Source of the DNA: Pleurotus ostreatus/Saccharomyces cerevisiae fusant
Lineage: Eukaryota > Opisthokonta
Direction: 5' to 3'
DNA length: 64,000 nt
Assembly: GCA_024196135.1 (NCBI GenBank)
Contig: JAMQCK010000031.1
Location: 92,971 to 156,970, forward strand
Shown here: one piece after another, positions 1 to 13,144 of the stretch
Layout: each line of letters opens with the position of its first letter
Position numbering within the stretch: position 1 is the first letter of the stretch
Position numbers and translations under genes: made by a program
The notes under the pieces: generated by a model
Seen by the model: only the letters and a program-made list of their open reading frames with translations
The model's database searches: none
What the model was told of the DNA's origin: nothing

Positions 1-897
1 TGACGTGTAGGGTAGACAGGCGGCTACGTTCACCATACGCCATCCTGTGGTCGTATGCCCTAGTAGACGCGCCGCTCAGTCCCAGTCATTCGTTTATTGA
101 TCGTATACTTAGTAGACTTCGTAGAGTGTACTTGGCTTCGTTGAATGGCTTGTCACTTCCGACCACCGAGGCGAAGAGAGATGACAGGTCGACGGGGACA
201 AGGCCCTCCGCAAAGACCGGTTCTTCTCGAAGTTCTAGTCGCAGGAGAAGACTATGGGGTCCCATTGCGCACAAAGATACAAGGTTCGAGCAGCCCATGC
301 CTGGGAATGCCGACATGATGGTTCGAAGCAAGTTCATTTTGATTCTGATTACATGCAACCATTTTACCAGTTTAGGAAGGTCTAGTTCTCGAGCTTCCGT
401 CCCCCTGAGGTCGGCGTACCGATGGACGCAAGAAAAAGGATCGATTGTATGGTACACCGTAAGTACAGGTCGTACTATTGCAAAGTACTGTTGTTGTTAC
501 ACTTGTTCATTCCAACACATTGATCAAGACGCGTAAATCAGACGGCAGACATGAGAATGAGACGATAACAGGGGGACATGAGAGAAAGATGAGATGCATC
601 GTGTCGTACAGAGGTGTGCAAGTATCATGAGGGGGCAGTGCAGGACATCGCCAAGAAGCGCAAAGTGATGAAGGGATCGGGGCGATGTTCATGAAGGAAG
701 TGGAGATCGTCAACGAGGTTCATGAGAACGGTACTAGGAAACACTGCCTGGGGTGAGCGCCGGACAGAAAGGAGTGATGTCAAAGCAATAAATAGCTACA
801 AGAGCCCGAAAGCAAATCCTAGGATCGCCAGACTTCCAATGATACACACCAATCCGCGACGGCCGGCCTGCTCGCGCTCATACAGTCGCCGCGCGTA
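1..897. other. Left edge, no firm gene
   Basis: No gene can be supported here. The minus strand has an open frame of 123 codons at 86-457 that starts with ATG and reads like a mixed-composition protein, but it has no family resemblance that I recognise. The plus strand has an overlapping frame at 126-536 rich in Ser and Arg, so at most one of the two is real. The part nearest 898 is probably the 3' untranslated region of the phosphatase gene that ends there. A gene continuing beyond the left edge cannot be excluded. Confidence 0.3.
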
Positions 898-3800
898 TCA
901 GTGCAGGTACTTCTCGTTCAGAGCGTGCACCTCCTTTGCGAGGTAGGGCCAGCTGAGCGTCCGCGCAAGCTCGAAGCGCAGCTTGTGCGGATCGTCGCCC
1001 GCCCGCTCGCGCGCCAGCTTGATTTCCCAGCCGCACAGGTTGTACAGCAGGCGCATGTTCGGCTGAATGAGCACGGACAGCCTGCGCGACCTCACGATGA
1101 GGTACGCATCGACGAGCGGGATGTTCAGGTGCTTCATCGCGTACGCAATCTGCATGGTCTAGTCAGCCTTCTAGTGACACCCCAGGAAGTCTAAGGAACC
1201 TACCACCACCGTCGCACTGCGCGATACCCCGACCCTGCAATGGACGAGTACTTGGCCGCCCTCCGCACGCGCCTTGTCAATCCAGTCGCATATGGGCTCG
1301 AGCTGGGGTTCTAGGGTGTCGATGCCATCGTCGCAGACGCCCTTGATGTCTAACACCTTGATGCGGCCTTCGCGCTCTTCGATCCATAGAGAACCCTGGT
1401 TGCCCTTCCCAGGGAAGACATGGCACGAGCTGCTCCCCTCGCTCCCCTCATACTGTCCATGCGCGGGCGGGACGAGCGCACATTCGCCGACGGAGACGAC
1501 ATGGGTGATCCCAAGTGCGTGTAGCATGTACGCATTCGAGGCATGGTTCCTATCGCGTATGTCGTTAGCCTCAACCTCGCACGCACAGCCATAACGACTT
1601 ACAGATTGCCCAGGTACAAGAAGGGCAACACGCGGCTTGGGAAGCTGCCGTCAAACCGCGGGTCGTTGAACCACGCCTGATGGTCCCCACCGAACAGCGA
1701 AGGAAGCCACGGACTTGTGCTGGCACGCGGGCGACGTGCACGAGGGGGTGAGGCCACATTGGTCTGCAATGCCTTCTCGCCGCCCATCGCACTCATCGTG
1801 GCTCCGGCACTGCCTAAGGATGCCGTTGAACTTGACACGCCGAAGGACGAAGAGCCCCCACCGCCAGCGAGCGCGGCTGCAGGCGTGTTGATCTGCGGCC
1901 CCATGCCTGTCGCGTAGCTGATACTCTTCGCGCTGGGTCGATGAGTGAGGGGTGGCTGTACGCGGTGTCGCCCGGTGGTATGCCCGCCTCCCTCAAGAAG
2001 TCGAGCCTCGACCCGACGCAGCACCCCAAGGTCGGAGCTGTAGACGAAGAACGAACGCTTCTTCTCGACCTAGAGCATTCTTATCAGCGGATGCATCGTC
2101 AACCAAGATTCGTCAAACTTACCTGCAATTCCAGATACGCCTCCGGCAGCGTCAACCCGCGGAACGTCATCAACAAAAACAACGCCGGCACCGAGCTCTC
2201 CGTATACCCATCCGCCGAGTACAACAACACCTTCAACGGCCGCGTCCGATGCGCATAGTAGTTATACGTGAAATCCGCATGCGGCGGCGGCCTCGCCCCA
2301 GGCGTTGGGCTCGGACTCGGCGCAGGGCTGGTCATCGAGCGCATTCGCCCGCCCTGCCCGTGTTGAATGAAGCCGGCCTGCGCCGCAGAGGTGGTTGACC
2401 AGCGCCGGCTCTTGCTGCCACCGCTCTCGTCATCTGCTTGGTGTCCATCCGCCGGCTCGGCGGCCCCATCCCGCGCAGACTCGCGTCCATCGCCACGTAC
2501 GGCGGCCATAGGCACAGCACCCGGCGCGGCAGGAGGCGTCAGCCAACGCTCCAAGAACCTCGTCACAGCCGTGAGCGAGCCCACGGTCGTCGTGTTGCTC
2601 GGCGGACTGCTCGGAAACGGCAGGTGAATGATCGCATTCGCGTTCGGCGGCGGGCGCGTCGGCAGCGTCCACATCTCCTCCGGATCCTTGGGCGTGTCCG
2701 TGACGCCTTCACGTGCGATCTCCGCGCGCTTCGCCGCCACGCATCGCGTCGCCCAAGCACTCTCCAAGCGGCCAAGGTGCTCCTCCGCCGCGCGCAGGTT
2801 CCCCGCGGTCGGCCAAGGCGCGAGATCGTGACACTCGATGGCGATATCGTACCCGTACCCATCGCTTGGCGAATTCGATGGGGCGAAGTTAAAGGGATCA
2901 CCGTCCGCGAGACCAGAATGCAAGGTGTCCGTGATGCTGAGATGTTCCGTGGTATCCGTAGGCAGCACTGGGGAGGTCGCCCATTGCGAGAGCGGGAGGG
3001 GCTCGACAATGCCGAGGGGCACGTCGTTCGAGTTGCCAAGGAAGACTTGGCCAACCTTGGGATCGAAATGGGTTTGGGTAGACGAGTTCGAGAGGGATAG
3101 GGGATGGGGAGCGGAGTTGGGGCGAGGCGAGGTAGATCGAGATGCTGGACGGGAGGAGGGACCTGAAAAAAGTGTAAGTAATCATAGTAGAAGGGGTCGG
3201 CGAACGAATATATGCGCCTCGTAAGTGCATATATGCGCAAAAGTATTTGTGGCAATGACCCACTTTCAGCCAAAACGTAGACAGGAACTCACCGAAGTTC
3301 ATATGCGGCGGGCTCACGGGCGCCTGACGACCTGACGGTAAAGACGTCGACATGCCCTCACGGCTGACAGCTTCCTGCGAGTTGTAGCTTCGTATTATCG
3401 GACGGGGCGTCGTCGGTGGCGAAGCGACACGTCCATTCGCAGCCTCTGGCGAGCCTATACGCAACGCGGACGATGGCCTTGACGTCGGCGGTGGTGATGG
3501 GACCGTCGACGCAGGCGAAGCAGTAGACTGCCTATCGAACGGCGACGGCGAGCCTCCGTTCGTGAGACCAGGCGATGGCAAAGGCGATGTTATCGTCGGC
3601 AACCTCGGCGCAGGCTGCTGAGGAGGCGGGGTCGGAAAGAAGCTGAGTATCTCTTTCGCCATGGTGAGTTCCCGCATCTCGTCCTTCTCGCGCTGCGCAA
3701 AGTCGATCGTGGTGTACCACTTGTTCAGGTCGTCCGTCTCCGATCGCTGGGGGTTCGGTGACGAGTTCTGGGACGATCCGTCGGACCCAGCCGTAGCCGA

Positions 3801-5289
3801 GTTGACAAAGGAAGGCGTGAGTATGCTGCGCGGCTGCGGGACCACAGTCGCCTCCACAACAGCAGGCGGTATCGCGTCCCTTGCCTCCACATCCGCGTCT
3901 GAGACTATCGTGGGCGACTTTGGTGGCTCGGGAACACCGTGCTGAGGGACCAGCGAAGGCGACATCGTTGGCGCGGCCTTGTGCAGGTCTGACGGCAATA
4001 GTCCGTCCTCCGGATAACGTACGACAAGCCACGGAACTTCGGTATTAAGTTGCTGATCATCAGCGTCCAAGATGAAGACGTTGTATTTGAGAAGCTCGCT
4101 TTCATCGTCCTCGGCAGGGTCATCTGAGTGCGCCGTTAGTATGCGCCCGCATCCGCAGTAGTCAATCATCAGGATGTGGGGACAGCAGGTGTGGTAAGAG
4201 CGATACCGGAAAGCTTAAGCCACCGCGAAATGAAAGGACGGGGGGATTGGAAGTCGAAGTGGCTTGCCGAGGAGTATTGTACCCCACAAGAAGTCGAACC
4301 GCACGTACCTGCGTCGTGTGAGGGCATAGCACCGTGGCCACGCAGCCTCTGGACTCGCTTGCGCACTATGGCTTCGCGAAAACGCTCGGCTAGACGCTGC
4401 GCGTTAGCGGAAGAGCGACCATGAGGGGAGTAGACGACAATGTCGCATAGAGTCGCGTATATGGGGACTTGAATGCCGAAGTTGCGAAGGGAGATGCCAT
4501 CTGGGATGCGAGGAGGAACAAATTCCCAGCCACTATCGAAGGTAGGGCGCAGGAGGTCGCGAGGGTAGAACGTGGATGTGAGGAGGATTGGCTTCCGAGA
4601 CTTGCGCTTCATCTTGAGCTCAGGCGTCTGTCTGTAGCATATTCAGCAGCATACATGCGGCATCGGATGGTCACTCACCCAGCGGTAGTCTCAACTCCAG
4701 AGCTCGATGCTGCGGACACGGGGCTGTCTGGGGCGGGGCGTGTGTGGAGATTGGACGTCTGGATGACGGGGTGCATATGGGGCTGCTCGTCCAGCGGGAC
4801 CTTGTCCTTCTCCTCGGGCACGACCTGGATGATCTCGGGAGGGGACACGGGATCCATGATGTCCACGTCCATGTCGCGTTCCTCGTCCGAGTCTGAGTAG
4901 TTGCTTTCATCGCTCGAGTAGTTCTCGTCGCTGTCCTCCCCGTACTCCAGCGCTGGCGTTGGCGGGGCAGATGCTGAGCTCGCGCGACGCCTCGGCAGGT
5001 CCTCGTCGGCGACGACCCAGAGGAGGCCGCGGTATCGCGGCACCGGTGCTGGACCCTTGCGATCTGCGGACGCGAAGAACGTATTCTGCGCGTGGTTCTC
5101 GCCCTCGAGACCATGTAAGAAGGGGAAGAGAACGTGGTCTGGCGGGTGCGCGAGCGTGTGCTTGAGATGGAGGGCGGCGAAGTCGGCGAGAGGGAGGAGC
5201 GGCGTGCGCGCGCCGGGCGCGGTGGGCAGCGAGGAGATGTAGTTATCTGGATACGTGAGCCCATACGTGGGCGGGTCGTTGTTGGACAT
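898..5289 (-). CDS. PPS1: PPS1-like dual-specificity protein phosphatase
   Basis: Seven exons: 5289-4679, 4631-4309, 4213-3293, 3162-2123, 2069-1603, 1549-1204 and 1158-898. They join in phase to 1322 codons plus stop. The cysteine phosphatase signature HCRVGVSRS lies near residue 1225 (Cys1225, Arg1231), in a C-terminal dual-specificity domain that begins around FLYLGNLNHASNAY. Upstream is a second, non-catalytic phosphatase-like block (KVGQVFLGNSNDVPL, then LLYSADGYTESSV), as in fungal Pps1. The N-terminal block with LFPFLHGLEGENHAQ is also typical of the family. Yeast Pps1 acts on Tyr and Ser/Thr residues and is linked to S phase. The protein is much longer than the yeast enzyme (about 800 residues), mainly because of Ser/Pro-rich linkers around residues 370-600. 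The start is the first ATG of the long first exon. Family assignment is strong; the cell-cycle role is inferred from yeast. Confidence 0.9.
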
Positions 5290-7944
5290 CGTGCTCGTCG
5301 TCGTCGTCGTGGTCGGCGACAGGAAGGGATGGTCGCCGTCGTCGCTGTTGTCGAAGAAAGGTTATCAATGGCCGCACTCCCGCCGCCACGGGTCCGGATC
5401 GGCTTCGGCACGTGTCAGGCGGGTGGCGCATCAACTTGAACTTCGGCGCGCCGCCTCGCTAAATTCTGGCTTGGTTACGACCGTCATGCACGGCTCCGCG
5501 ATGCTCCATCCTCCACAGAACGTTGCTCGCTGCCGACAACGGCGACCAGGTACTTCGCGTCCTCCATTCCGCCTGCCGTACCAGGCCCAGATCTAGCCAA
5601 GATCTGGCTATCCGCTGTTGCCACGGAACCAAAAGCGACCCCAAGGCCGTTTACAAGCTCGGAACCATTTGTCAGTCCCAATCACAGACCGCCCAGCGCC
5701 ACATCCGATGCCCTCATTCTCTCTGTCTGCCGACTTCCGTGGCCTGACATCCGCGCCCTTGAAGCCGCGAGCCCCTCCAGCGCCTTCCAGTCAGCACTTC
5801 GAGGCCTTTCCTCGACTGTGCACCCTTGACTAATCCCGTTCCCCTCGCTATTATAATTAAGGGTCCGCCCTTGTTTTGCTCGTCAATGCCTCCTGACCCT
5901 GTCATGAGACTCCGCCACAGCGTACGCGAGGGCACGCGAGAATGAAGTCTGTTTGTTGATCAGTCAGCGGCGCGTCAAGAGGCGCGTCAGTCCTGTCAGC
6001 CTCTCCTGTTTCCCGGTCTGCAGCTTCTTCACCGACGACGCTACTCTCTCTGCCCGAAGCGTTTCTAGCGCGCTCGCGAGACGAGTCTCATCTGGCGCCC
6101 ACGTCACCTGCTGTCGGAGATGCACCCTACCGTCCGGGGTTAGCGGCGCGGTCAGCTTCGTGTCCCACAGCGGTCGGGCATGGAGGTGGTGCTCGGAGGC
6201 TTTCTATCAACGCATGTCTGCCCCGCTGCTATGGTAGCCGTCTTTGGAGCCTCCGGAATACTTCCTTCCTTGAGGCGACTGGTCATGGGTCACGTCTCGA
6301 TCTAGAGTATGACTGCGTTTATGGCCTGCCGGCCCAACTGGCCGGCGCTCTAGTCCTCTACGTGCAGATCTACTGTAATTCCGCGCCCAGAAGGAAACTT
6401 GTAGCGGCACCATACAAGCTCTCTCCTCGCTCTAAGGCTATCCACATAGTGTCCTATCTTCCCAAGTAGTGCCATCTCCGTGGAGCGTTTCATGTCCTTG
6501 GGACTCCCATGGAGCTCTCAAGAATTACTGTCGGGTTACTCCGTGTTTGCTTCGCGCGGTTGGAGCTGGGCAGTTGTTGCTACACCTTGATCCTCGCTTG
6601 CTGTCGCCACCCTCTCGGTCCTCTCGTGTCGCTCGCTACAGAAAGGTAATTACTGGTCACGACAGCCAGACTTCAAACGCGCCTCCTCGCCATGACATGA
6701 GGCATGGCAAAGACCATCATAGGCGGATCGACTTCGTCATATAGCACGAAATATCTGACCACCTCGCTCGACCTGCCTGTGTTCACCGTGTGGCTGACCT
6801 CTTGCTATCTCCTCCTATCTTCACCCTTCCTTTGTCGCCCTACTGCGCACCTATTTATGTTGACCTCGCGCTCAACACCATGACAAAATTGATTGCTACC
6901 CTTAACACGCGTCGACCCTCTATTCCCTCGTCCGCGCCCTCTGCCATTGACAACCTTGGTCGCCCATGCTCCTGAGCCACACTTTTGTCTACTTCTCTCT
7001 CTAAGATCGGCATAAGTGCACGATTTTCTCCCTCCTTGAACCACTGCGTTGCATTTGCAGTACTTTTCTCATGTCTTCGACTTTTGTGGCAACACTGCCA
7101 TGGGTAAATGCTAGAGAATGCTGTACAAAAAACAGCGATATCGAAGTTGTTCATCCCACCTCTTCGAAGTGCTTGTGTCAAAATATTGATAAGTCTTCGC
7201 GATGGGAGCGATTGAAAAGAGAGTTGTAGGTCCACGCAGGTATACGCCCAACTGACCGGCAAAAGCCGAATTTCCGCATGCGGTTTCAAGGCTTGCCTAT
7301 TTAGGAAGGTATTGTGATCGTGAATTTCCCATGCTCATCTGCACAGCCGCTATGAAGCTTATCTGTCATTTCCTCTCGATTTTGTTACCCTTTGAGCTGA
7401 AATGCGATAAAATGTACAACGTCATGGCATATCGCGGCTGAATTACACTAAGAGCTTGGGTTCATCCAACCTGCAAGCCTCAAATATGCATTTTCGCATA
7501 CAAACAAAGCGCGAACACTCGACCAGATTCACCAGAAGCATTCCTCGGACCGCAAATAAGAGAATGATAGCGATATGATTACTGCCCTATCTCGCCGGAT
7601 AGTGACTGCAAGGGCTAACGTACATGTAAGTGCCCCCTCCAACCCGCATGGATTCCATTGACCTTTCGAAGCCTCGAGAATCCATGCAAGCTGCCCCTGT
7701 GCCCTGGTATAGTACTCTGAGTGCGGTGGTATGTCGTATAGGCTGCTGCTAAGTTCCCTTGGCAACGGTAAGTATCTAGAGACAAGCTCGAGCCGTGGAA
7801 GCGATCAGTAATATTTCGTGAGTATAAAGCCTCCCGAGCGCCGCGGGATAAATCGAGATGGGGCGAGGGCGAGTCAAGAACGTGGTGGGCGGGCTCTGCG
7901 CATGGTCTGATGGGGTCGTCGTGTAGGTAAGGACGTCAACGCTG
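5290..7944. other. Intergenic, no recognisable gene
   Basis: About 2.6 kb between the start of the phosphatase gene and the 3' end of the PC-esterase gene, both on the minus strand. The part next to 5290 should hold the phosphatase promoter; read on the plus strand it is rich in short CT runs. Open frames are short and overlap on both strands. The longest, 144 codons on the minus strand at 6855-7289, resembles no family I know. Confidence 0.5.
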
Positions 7945-9733
7945 TCATGACTCGCTGCCGTGCTCTATCATGTTGAGCTGATGGTACAGCAACCTCGACC
8001 ATTCATCCAGTACCGCCGGCATACACCCTAGAGAAATCTATCAGCGGATGTCCGAACTTCGGATGTGGAGGCGCTCACAATGCAAGCAATCCAACCCAGG
8101 GCTATCGTGTGCGTCTGGCCGCTGCAGCGATAGCTCGTAGATATCCAGATAATACCACTTCGCGCTTGAGTCGCGCGAGGGTATCGCCGCTCGCGTCTCC
8201 ATGGCGCCCTCTTCAGCCTGTGTGGCCTCCTCGTCTCGCCTGGGGAGCTGCGTCGTCCTTCCCTCCATAAGCTTCTTGATCTCCTCGCGCCAGAACTCGT
8301 TGTGCACGGCGAACTGATCCCAATCCCAACGCCGGCGGGTAGACTTCATGGCCTCATCGTCCGTGACAGCCATCATGCGCTCAGGAATGTTCTTCTCCTT
8401 CTCGCGCGCATCAGCGCCGTCAGCATAGGGGGCCAAGCGCTGCTCGCAGGAAGGATGTCCGGGTGCAGTGCTGCGGAAGAAAATAGTAAGGCGGTTCAGG
8501 GGTCCCAGGCGGTCGATATGGAGTTGCATCTGCGTGAAGATGAGCGGGGTGGAGGGAAGGAGGTTGTCGAGACGTACCATAGCCCGGTATAGCTCGTGCA
8601 ACTTCTGCATCTCGACTTCCTCGTCCGTCCATTTCCTGAGCATGTAAAGGACGCCGCGGGACCACTGCTCTATGCGTCAGAAACGCCGTCAGGCCGTCGG
8701 ATACGGTACGTACATGCGCGCCAGTGTTCATCACAAGGACGGAATCCTCCGTTACGCTAGCCTCCTCTCCCTCGACCGGCGTGACCAGCTCCTTCACGTA
8801 CTCGTGCCAGGCGTCAACCTGCGGGTGCGGGTGGTCCCAAGCAAAGTCAGGCGGCGTGTCCGTGAGCCTCCGAATGTCCGCATGCGAGATAGAGAGGTGA
8901 TTCTCGATCATGGTAAGGAACGGGCGCTGCAGGCGCGACTCCGGCACACCCGCCTGCCTGAGCAGGTACTGCCGCACCGGCGTGTTCGGGTGGATGGTGA
9001 ACTGCACAAAGTTCGGCACGTCGTGGTGCGGGAGGTGGGGCGCGTCGATCTCGGGGATGATGCCAGCCTGGCGCAGCTTCCAGGTCAGGGTAACGTGCCA
9101 CTGGCGCGAGATCGAGTCTGGGAACAAAATAAGTTGGACGAGCGGCGAACGAGGCGCGCGCGACGCACCTCCCATGAGAATCATCCCGCCCGGGCTCTTG
9201 AGCATGCGAATTGTGAACTCGAGCGCGTCAAAGTCCATGAGCAGCTTCCCCCCGGCCGGGACCCACTCCCAGTTCAAAATGTCGACAAGGCGCCTGGTCT
9301 CCAGCTCGTTCCGCTCCGCCTCGGGCAGCCGCTCGGCGGACGGGACCTGGCAGCGCTGCCAGACGTGGTCGTACTTGTTCGCGTATGCTTTTTGCAGCTC
9401 CGTGGGGGAGCTGAACGCCGGTGATCGGGCGCGCCAGCGCCCCGTGCCGCACTCTGTGTCCCTGCAGAACGGCGGCGCCTCGTTCTTTGGGGGTGGTGGA
9501 GGCGGGGGAGGGGCTTGCACGCGGAGACGTTCCCTCTCCGTTGTCGTAGGCAGTATCTCGTTCTCGAACTCCTGCTCGAGGGGGACTTCATTGATTGGGA
9601 TGTACTGAAGCGGCGTGTCGACGTCCTCGTGTGGTGAACGACGTAGTATGTAGAGAGTGCAGATTGCAGCGAGGGCAAAGACAGGAAGGAACGTGCTTCG
9701 ACGTCGGAAGGTGACCATGGTTGGGGGAGGCAA
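7945..9733 (-). CDS. PC-esterase (TBL/Cas1-like acyltransferase) membrane protein
   Basis: Five exons: 9733-9169, 9117-8714, 8664-8578, 8529-8079 and 8027-7945, in phase, giving 529 residues. An N-terminal hydrophobic stretch after a short basic segment (FLPVFALAAICTLYILRR) marks a type II membrane anchor, so the enzyme probably faces the Golgi lumen. The SGNH-type GDS motif is rebuilt across intron 1 (MILMGDSISRQ, Asp189-Ser190). NTGAHW at 319-324 is the central conserved block and DCLHW near 499-503 supplies the DxxH. These three blocks define the PC-esterase domain of plant TBL and fungal Cas1-like polysaccharide O-acetyltransferases. The substrate cannot be read from the sequence; a cell-wall or capsule-type glycan is likely. 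The last exon is only 83 nt and completes the DxxHW block; without it the protein would end in unrelated residues. A second ATG at 9718 is a possible start. Confidence 0.85.
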
Positions 9734-10127
9734 GTGCGAAACTTCGTGCTCTGGCTTGAAGAATGCGGGGGTGCGCGCTAGACGTCGAGGCCTCGACTTC
9801 TAGGAACCTGTAGGTTCTGACGTGCGGACAAGGCGCGCGTCCGCGTCTATAGGAGGTAGGGGCAGCGGGAGGAGATGGTTGTCAGAGTTCAAGAACAATG
9901 CACTTCGTTGTAAATTAACTCGGGGAAAACACGGCAACTACCGAGCGCCGGGCGCAGGCAGCAGAGCTCGCTGTTCTTCGAGAGTGACGGGCACCACGGC
10001 CGCTTGAAAGGCAGAAGCAGACAATCCAGATGCATTCAGTCCGCAAAGTGCATAGTGTACAATGTGCATGAATCAGGTACATAAAATCGCAGAGAAGATA
10101 TGGAGAGAACAAGCTCGCCTTGTCCCA
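9734..10127. other. Intergenic between FIG4 3' end and esterase start
   Basis: About 400 bases carrying the promoter of the esterase gene (nearest 9734) and the 3' flank of FIG4. I see no further gene or repeat. Confidence 0.5.
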
Positions 10128-13100
10128 TCAGACTCCTGCGCTCGTCAGAAACCTTTCGTAGTCATACTTTACAGGAAAGAATTCCTTCCTACACGCGTTG
10201 TGCAGGTATGCTGCAGAGCCGCGCTCAACATAGGTCACAAACTCGCGAGGTACCTCTTCCGTCGAGTCAGGCCCGTCCCAGTGGGCTGCGCGAACGGCGG
10301 CGACGTAGATATCGACGTCGCGGCGATCGCCTCGTCCAGTTGGGTTTTCCATCAACTCTTGGCACTGGTCGATGTATCTATACGGTGGTCAGCCTCTGCC
10401 CCAGCTCGCGGAAAGAACATGTCGACGCACCCCTGATACTGCTCAACCTCCCGCATCGGTACACTTGGCTGCAAATGATGCCTCGCCAGCGTCGCCGTCG
10501 TCCTGTCTGCCGGATAATCCCCCGCATCCCCCGTCTCCGTCGTCGTCACCGACTTCGGGCGCTTCGTCTTCCCCTGCGCCGCCGCCGCATGGCTCTGGCT
10601 CGCCAGCCTTTGACTCGACCTCTTTCTGCCCGCATGCGGGCCGTGCGCTTCGAACGGTGAGTGGTTCATGTCCTTCGCTGTCTTGCCGGGGAGCTTGAGC
10701 GTGCTGTTCATCGAGTACGCGAAGTGCTTGCCGAGGGAGGTGAAGAGGAGCGGGCGGTAGTACTCGATCCAGAAGTCGCCGCGCTCGTTGACGAAGTTGT
10801 GGAGGGCTTGCTCGCAGCGGGTGAGGTCGTAGGCGGGTTCGAGGTACTCTTTGTGGTACCAGGAGCGGTAGCCGCCGCGTACGGGCGCTTTGGTGATCAC
10901 GCGCTCGCTCTGCACGCCGAGAAAGAGGTTGATGGCCGTCTGCTTGTCCGCATCTGCAAGCTATCAGCTACGTAGCTGCAAAGCTGATTGGCGATACTCA
11001 CCGAGCAAGGAATTGGTGTAGAAGCGCCGGATGTTCTCGATGATATCCCGAGAGTGCGAATTCCAGTGAGGCATCCGACGGTAAGTCTCGACGCGGTTGA
11101 CCAGCGCACTGCCAGTATACTGCAATGCGATAGCTAGCCCGAGTTAGCCCAATGAAGACTCCATAAGAAGCGCGTTACTTACTGTCACCGTGATCATGAT
11201 ACATCTCCGTCAGCATATTGACCGCGTCGGAGTCGAATGACAAGTTCGGATTGTCCACGACGCCCAGCGCATACAGTTGATGCCCCAACGCGCGCTTGCC
11301 GAACACGAATTGCGCCGCGTTCGTTCGGTCGAGGCAGTCGACGCAGTTTGTCCGACAGATACCATTCTGGAGGGCGATAGATGACCGCCAGGGTTGCAGG
11401 TCTAAGCTGCCATGCACTTCAGTACGGGTGGATGGATGTAAGAGGTGGATCATCACATACTCAATCTGCCCCTTCAACAGATGCGCATACGGCTCGCTCC
11501 CCGAATGAAAGAACCCCGTCATTTGTATCGACTCCTCCGCGATATCCTCCAGATAGCTGATCACGTCCTGCGTCTTCCTGCGCCCGTCAGTCCTTCCGCT
11601 TTCACTCCTTCAAATTATCAACACACGCACTCCTTATACGCCCTCGACATATCCCACGCGCGGTATATCATCTTCTTATCCCTCGGCAGAAACTGGTTGA
11701 GATACTTGACGCACTCCGTGTACTCGTCAAGGAGCTTGGACTCGCGTGGTACGGGCTCGCGCCGCTTGATGAGGTTCAGGATCATGACTGGGGCACCATA
11801 ACGGCGGAAGAGGTCGTCGAAGTGGCGGGCGGCGGCGCTGTAGAAGGGGTCGACGACGTTGACTGGGGAAGCATTAGTCGAGTAGTGGGGATGACCAAAG
11901 TTTGCTCACTCTCGATGGGAGGCTTCGCCGTCATGCTACTTAGTTCCTGCGTCCAGTAGATGGGTATACTACCGCGATACTGCACGTAGCTCGTGTAGTG
12001 CGGATTTGGTTGGCGACAGCGCTGGTGCTCGCAAGTCGAATGCTTCGGAGGTGGGTAGTAGAAGGCGGTCGTCAGAGCCTCCGATACTATCTGCTCAGTC
12101 TCGACCTCGTTCGCGACGTTCCCTTCATCGGTCACACCGCGCTTAAGGTAGCGTGCGCCGGCAAAGTGTCTTGAGCGACGGGCGATGAGGGTGACGAAGA
12201 CGACGCGTCCGAGGACCGTGAGCTCTGCGAGGTGATGAGCACGGTTCGGGCTGGGGGAGAGAACGGACGTACGCACTCGCTTGATCCACATGCCCGTGTA
12301 CAAAGGGAAGTAGCCAATGTGCCTTTGCAGGATCAGCGGCGCCATTCTGGAAGGGCGCGCTAAGCATATGGAAGTTCCAAGCGAAGCGGTCGTGGAACGG
12401 CCAGGGACTCGTATTGGGGCGTGTCGAGGTCGTGAGGTTGTGCTGCAGCGTAGACGTGAGGTCGTACGTGTAGCTGTCCGCGCCTGTCAGCATCCATCCT
12501 CCATACCCAGTCAAGCACAAGACGTACCTGAAGTAGAAGTTCTTCGTCAGGTCCACCTGCTTGAAGATGTTGATCAGGCGCTGCTCCTCCGCGGGCTTCT
12601 CGATCTTGTGGTTGAACGCGACCGGGATCATGTCCGTGTTCTCGCAGTGGTAGATGTAGTGCCCTCCGAGGAGCGCGACGACCGAGCGCTTTGACACGAG
12701 CACCATGTACCAGCCCGCGGTGAAGCGGATGAAGCCTGCGATGCCAAAGAAGACGCGCCCGCGCCCTAGACCGCCAGAGCTCCGGTTCCCGTCGTCGAGC
12801 ATCTTGAGCATGGCGGTCATCTGCTTGCCACTGTACTCAGCCTCGTCCTCGACCACGCTCAGCTCGTCCTGCGTCGTGCGGTCAATTTTGATGATGCGGT
12901 GTCGGGAGTCTGCAGCATTGGAGGCGACGATGTAGAAGCGCAGCCGGTTTTCGTAAAGGATGAACTTGTTGTACGCGGTCGACTTTGTAGACGGTGGCGC
13001 GAGGGGAGGCGCTGCAACATTGGGGCGTGCAGGACGGCGTGAAGGGGAGGAGTTCTCGGTGGATGTTGAAGGCTTGGACGAGGTTGTGGTCTCCGTTGTC

Positions 13101-13144
13101 ATCGACGACGTGAGGGGCGACTCGAAATCTGGCGGCGTCGACAT
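10128..13144 (-). CDS. FIG4: FIG4-like SAC-domain polyphosphoinositide phosphatase
   Basis: Nine exons: 13144-12528, 12473-12277, 12224-11910, 11862-11631, 11577-11461, 11406-11183, 11133-11002, 10953-10431 and 10377-10128, in phase, 868 residues. The SAC domain spans about residues 60-560, with NFYFSYTYDLT, HVDQAKLTVLGRV and [19 protein letters not shown] (the last two near intron joins) and the catalytic CX5R motif [12 protein letters not shown] (Cys514, Arg520). [22 protein letters not shown] sequence and an ESRY-less C-terminal half match Fig4 rather than Sac1, which has C-terminal membrane segments. Fig4 acts with Vac14 and Fab1/PIKfyve at the vacuole or endosome to control PtdIns(3,5)P2. 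The 54-nt intron at 11407-11460 is a multiple of three, so the frame stays open if it is retained; splicing gives the better family match. The start is the first in-frame ATG after an upstream stop. Confidence 0.92.

Noticed and set aside
8672..9608. Plus-strand frames opposite the PC-esterase
   Set aside because: Antisense shadows of exons with clear GDS and NTGAHW motifs.
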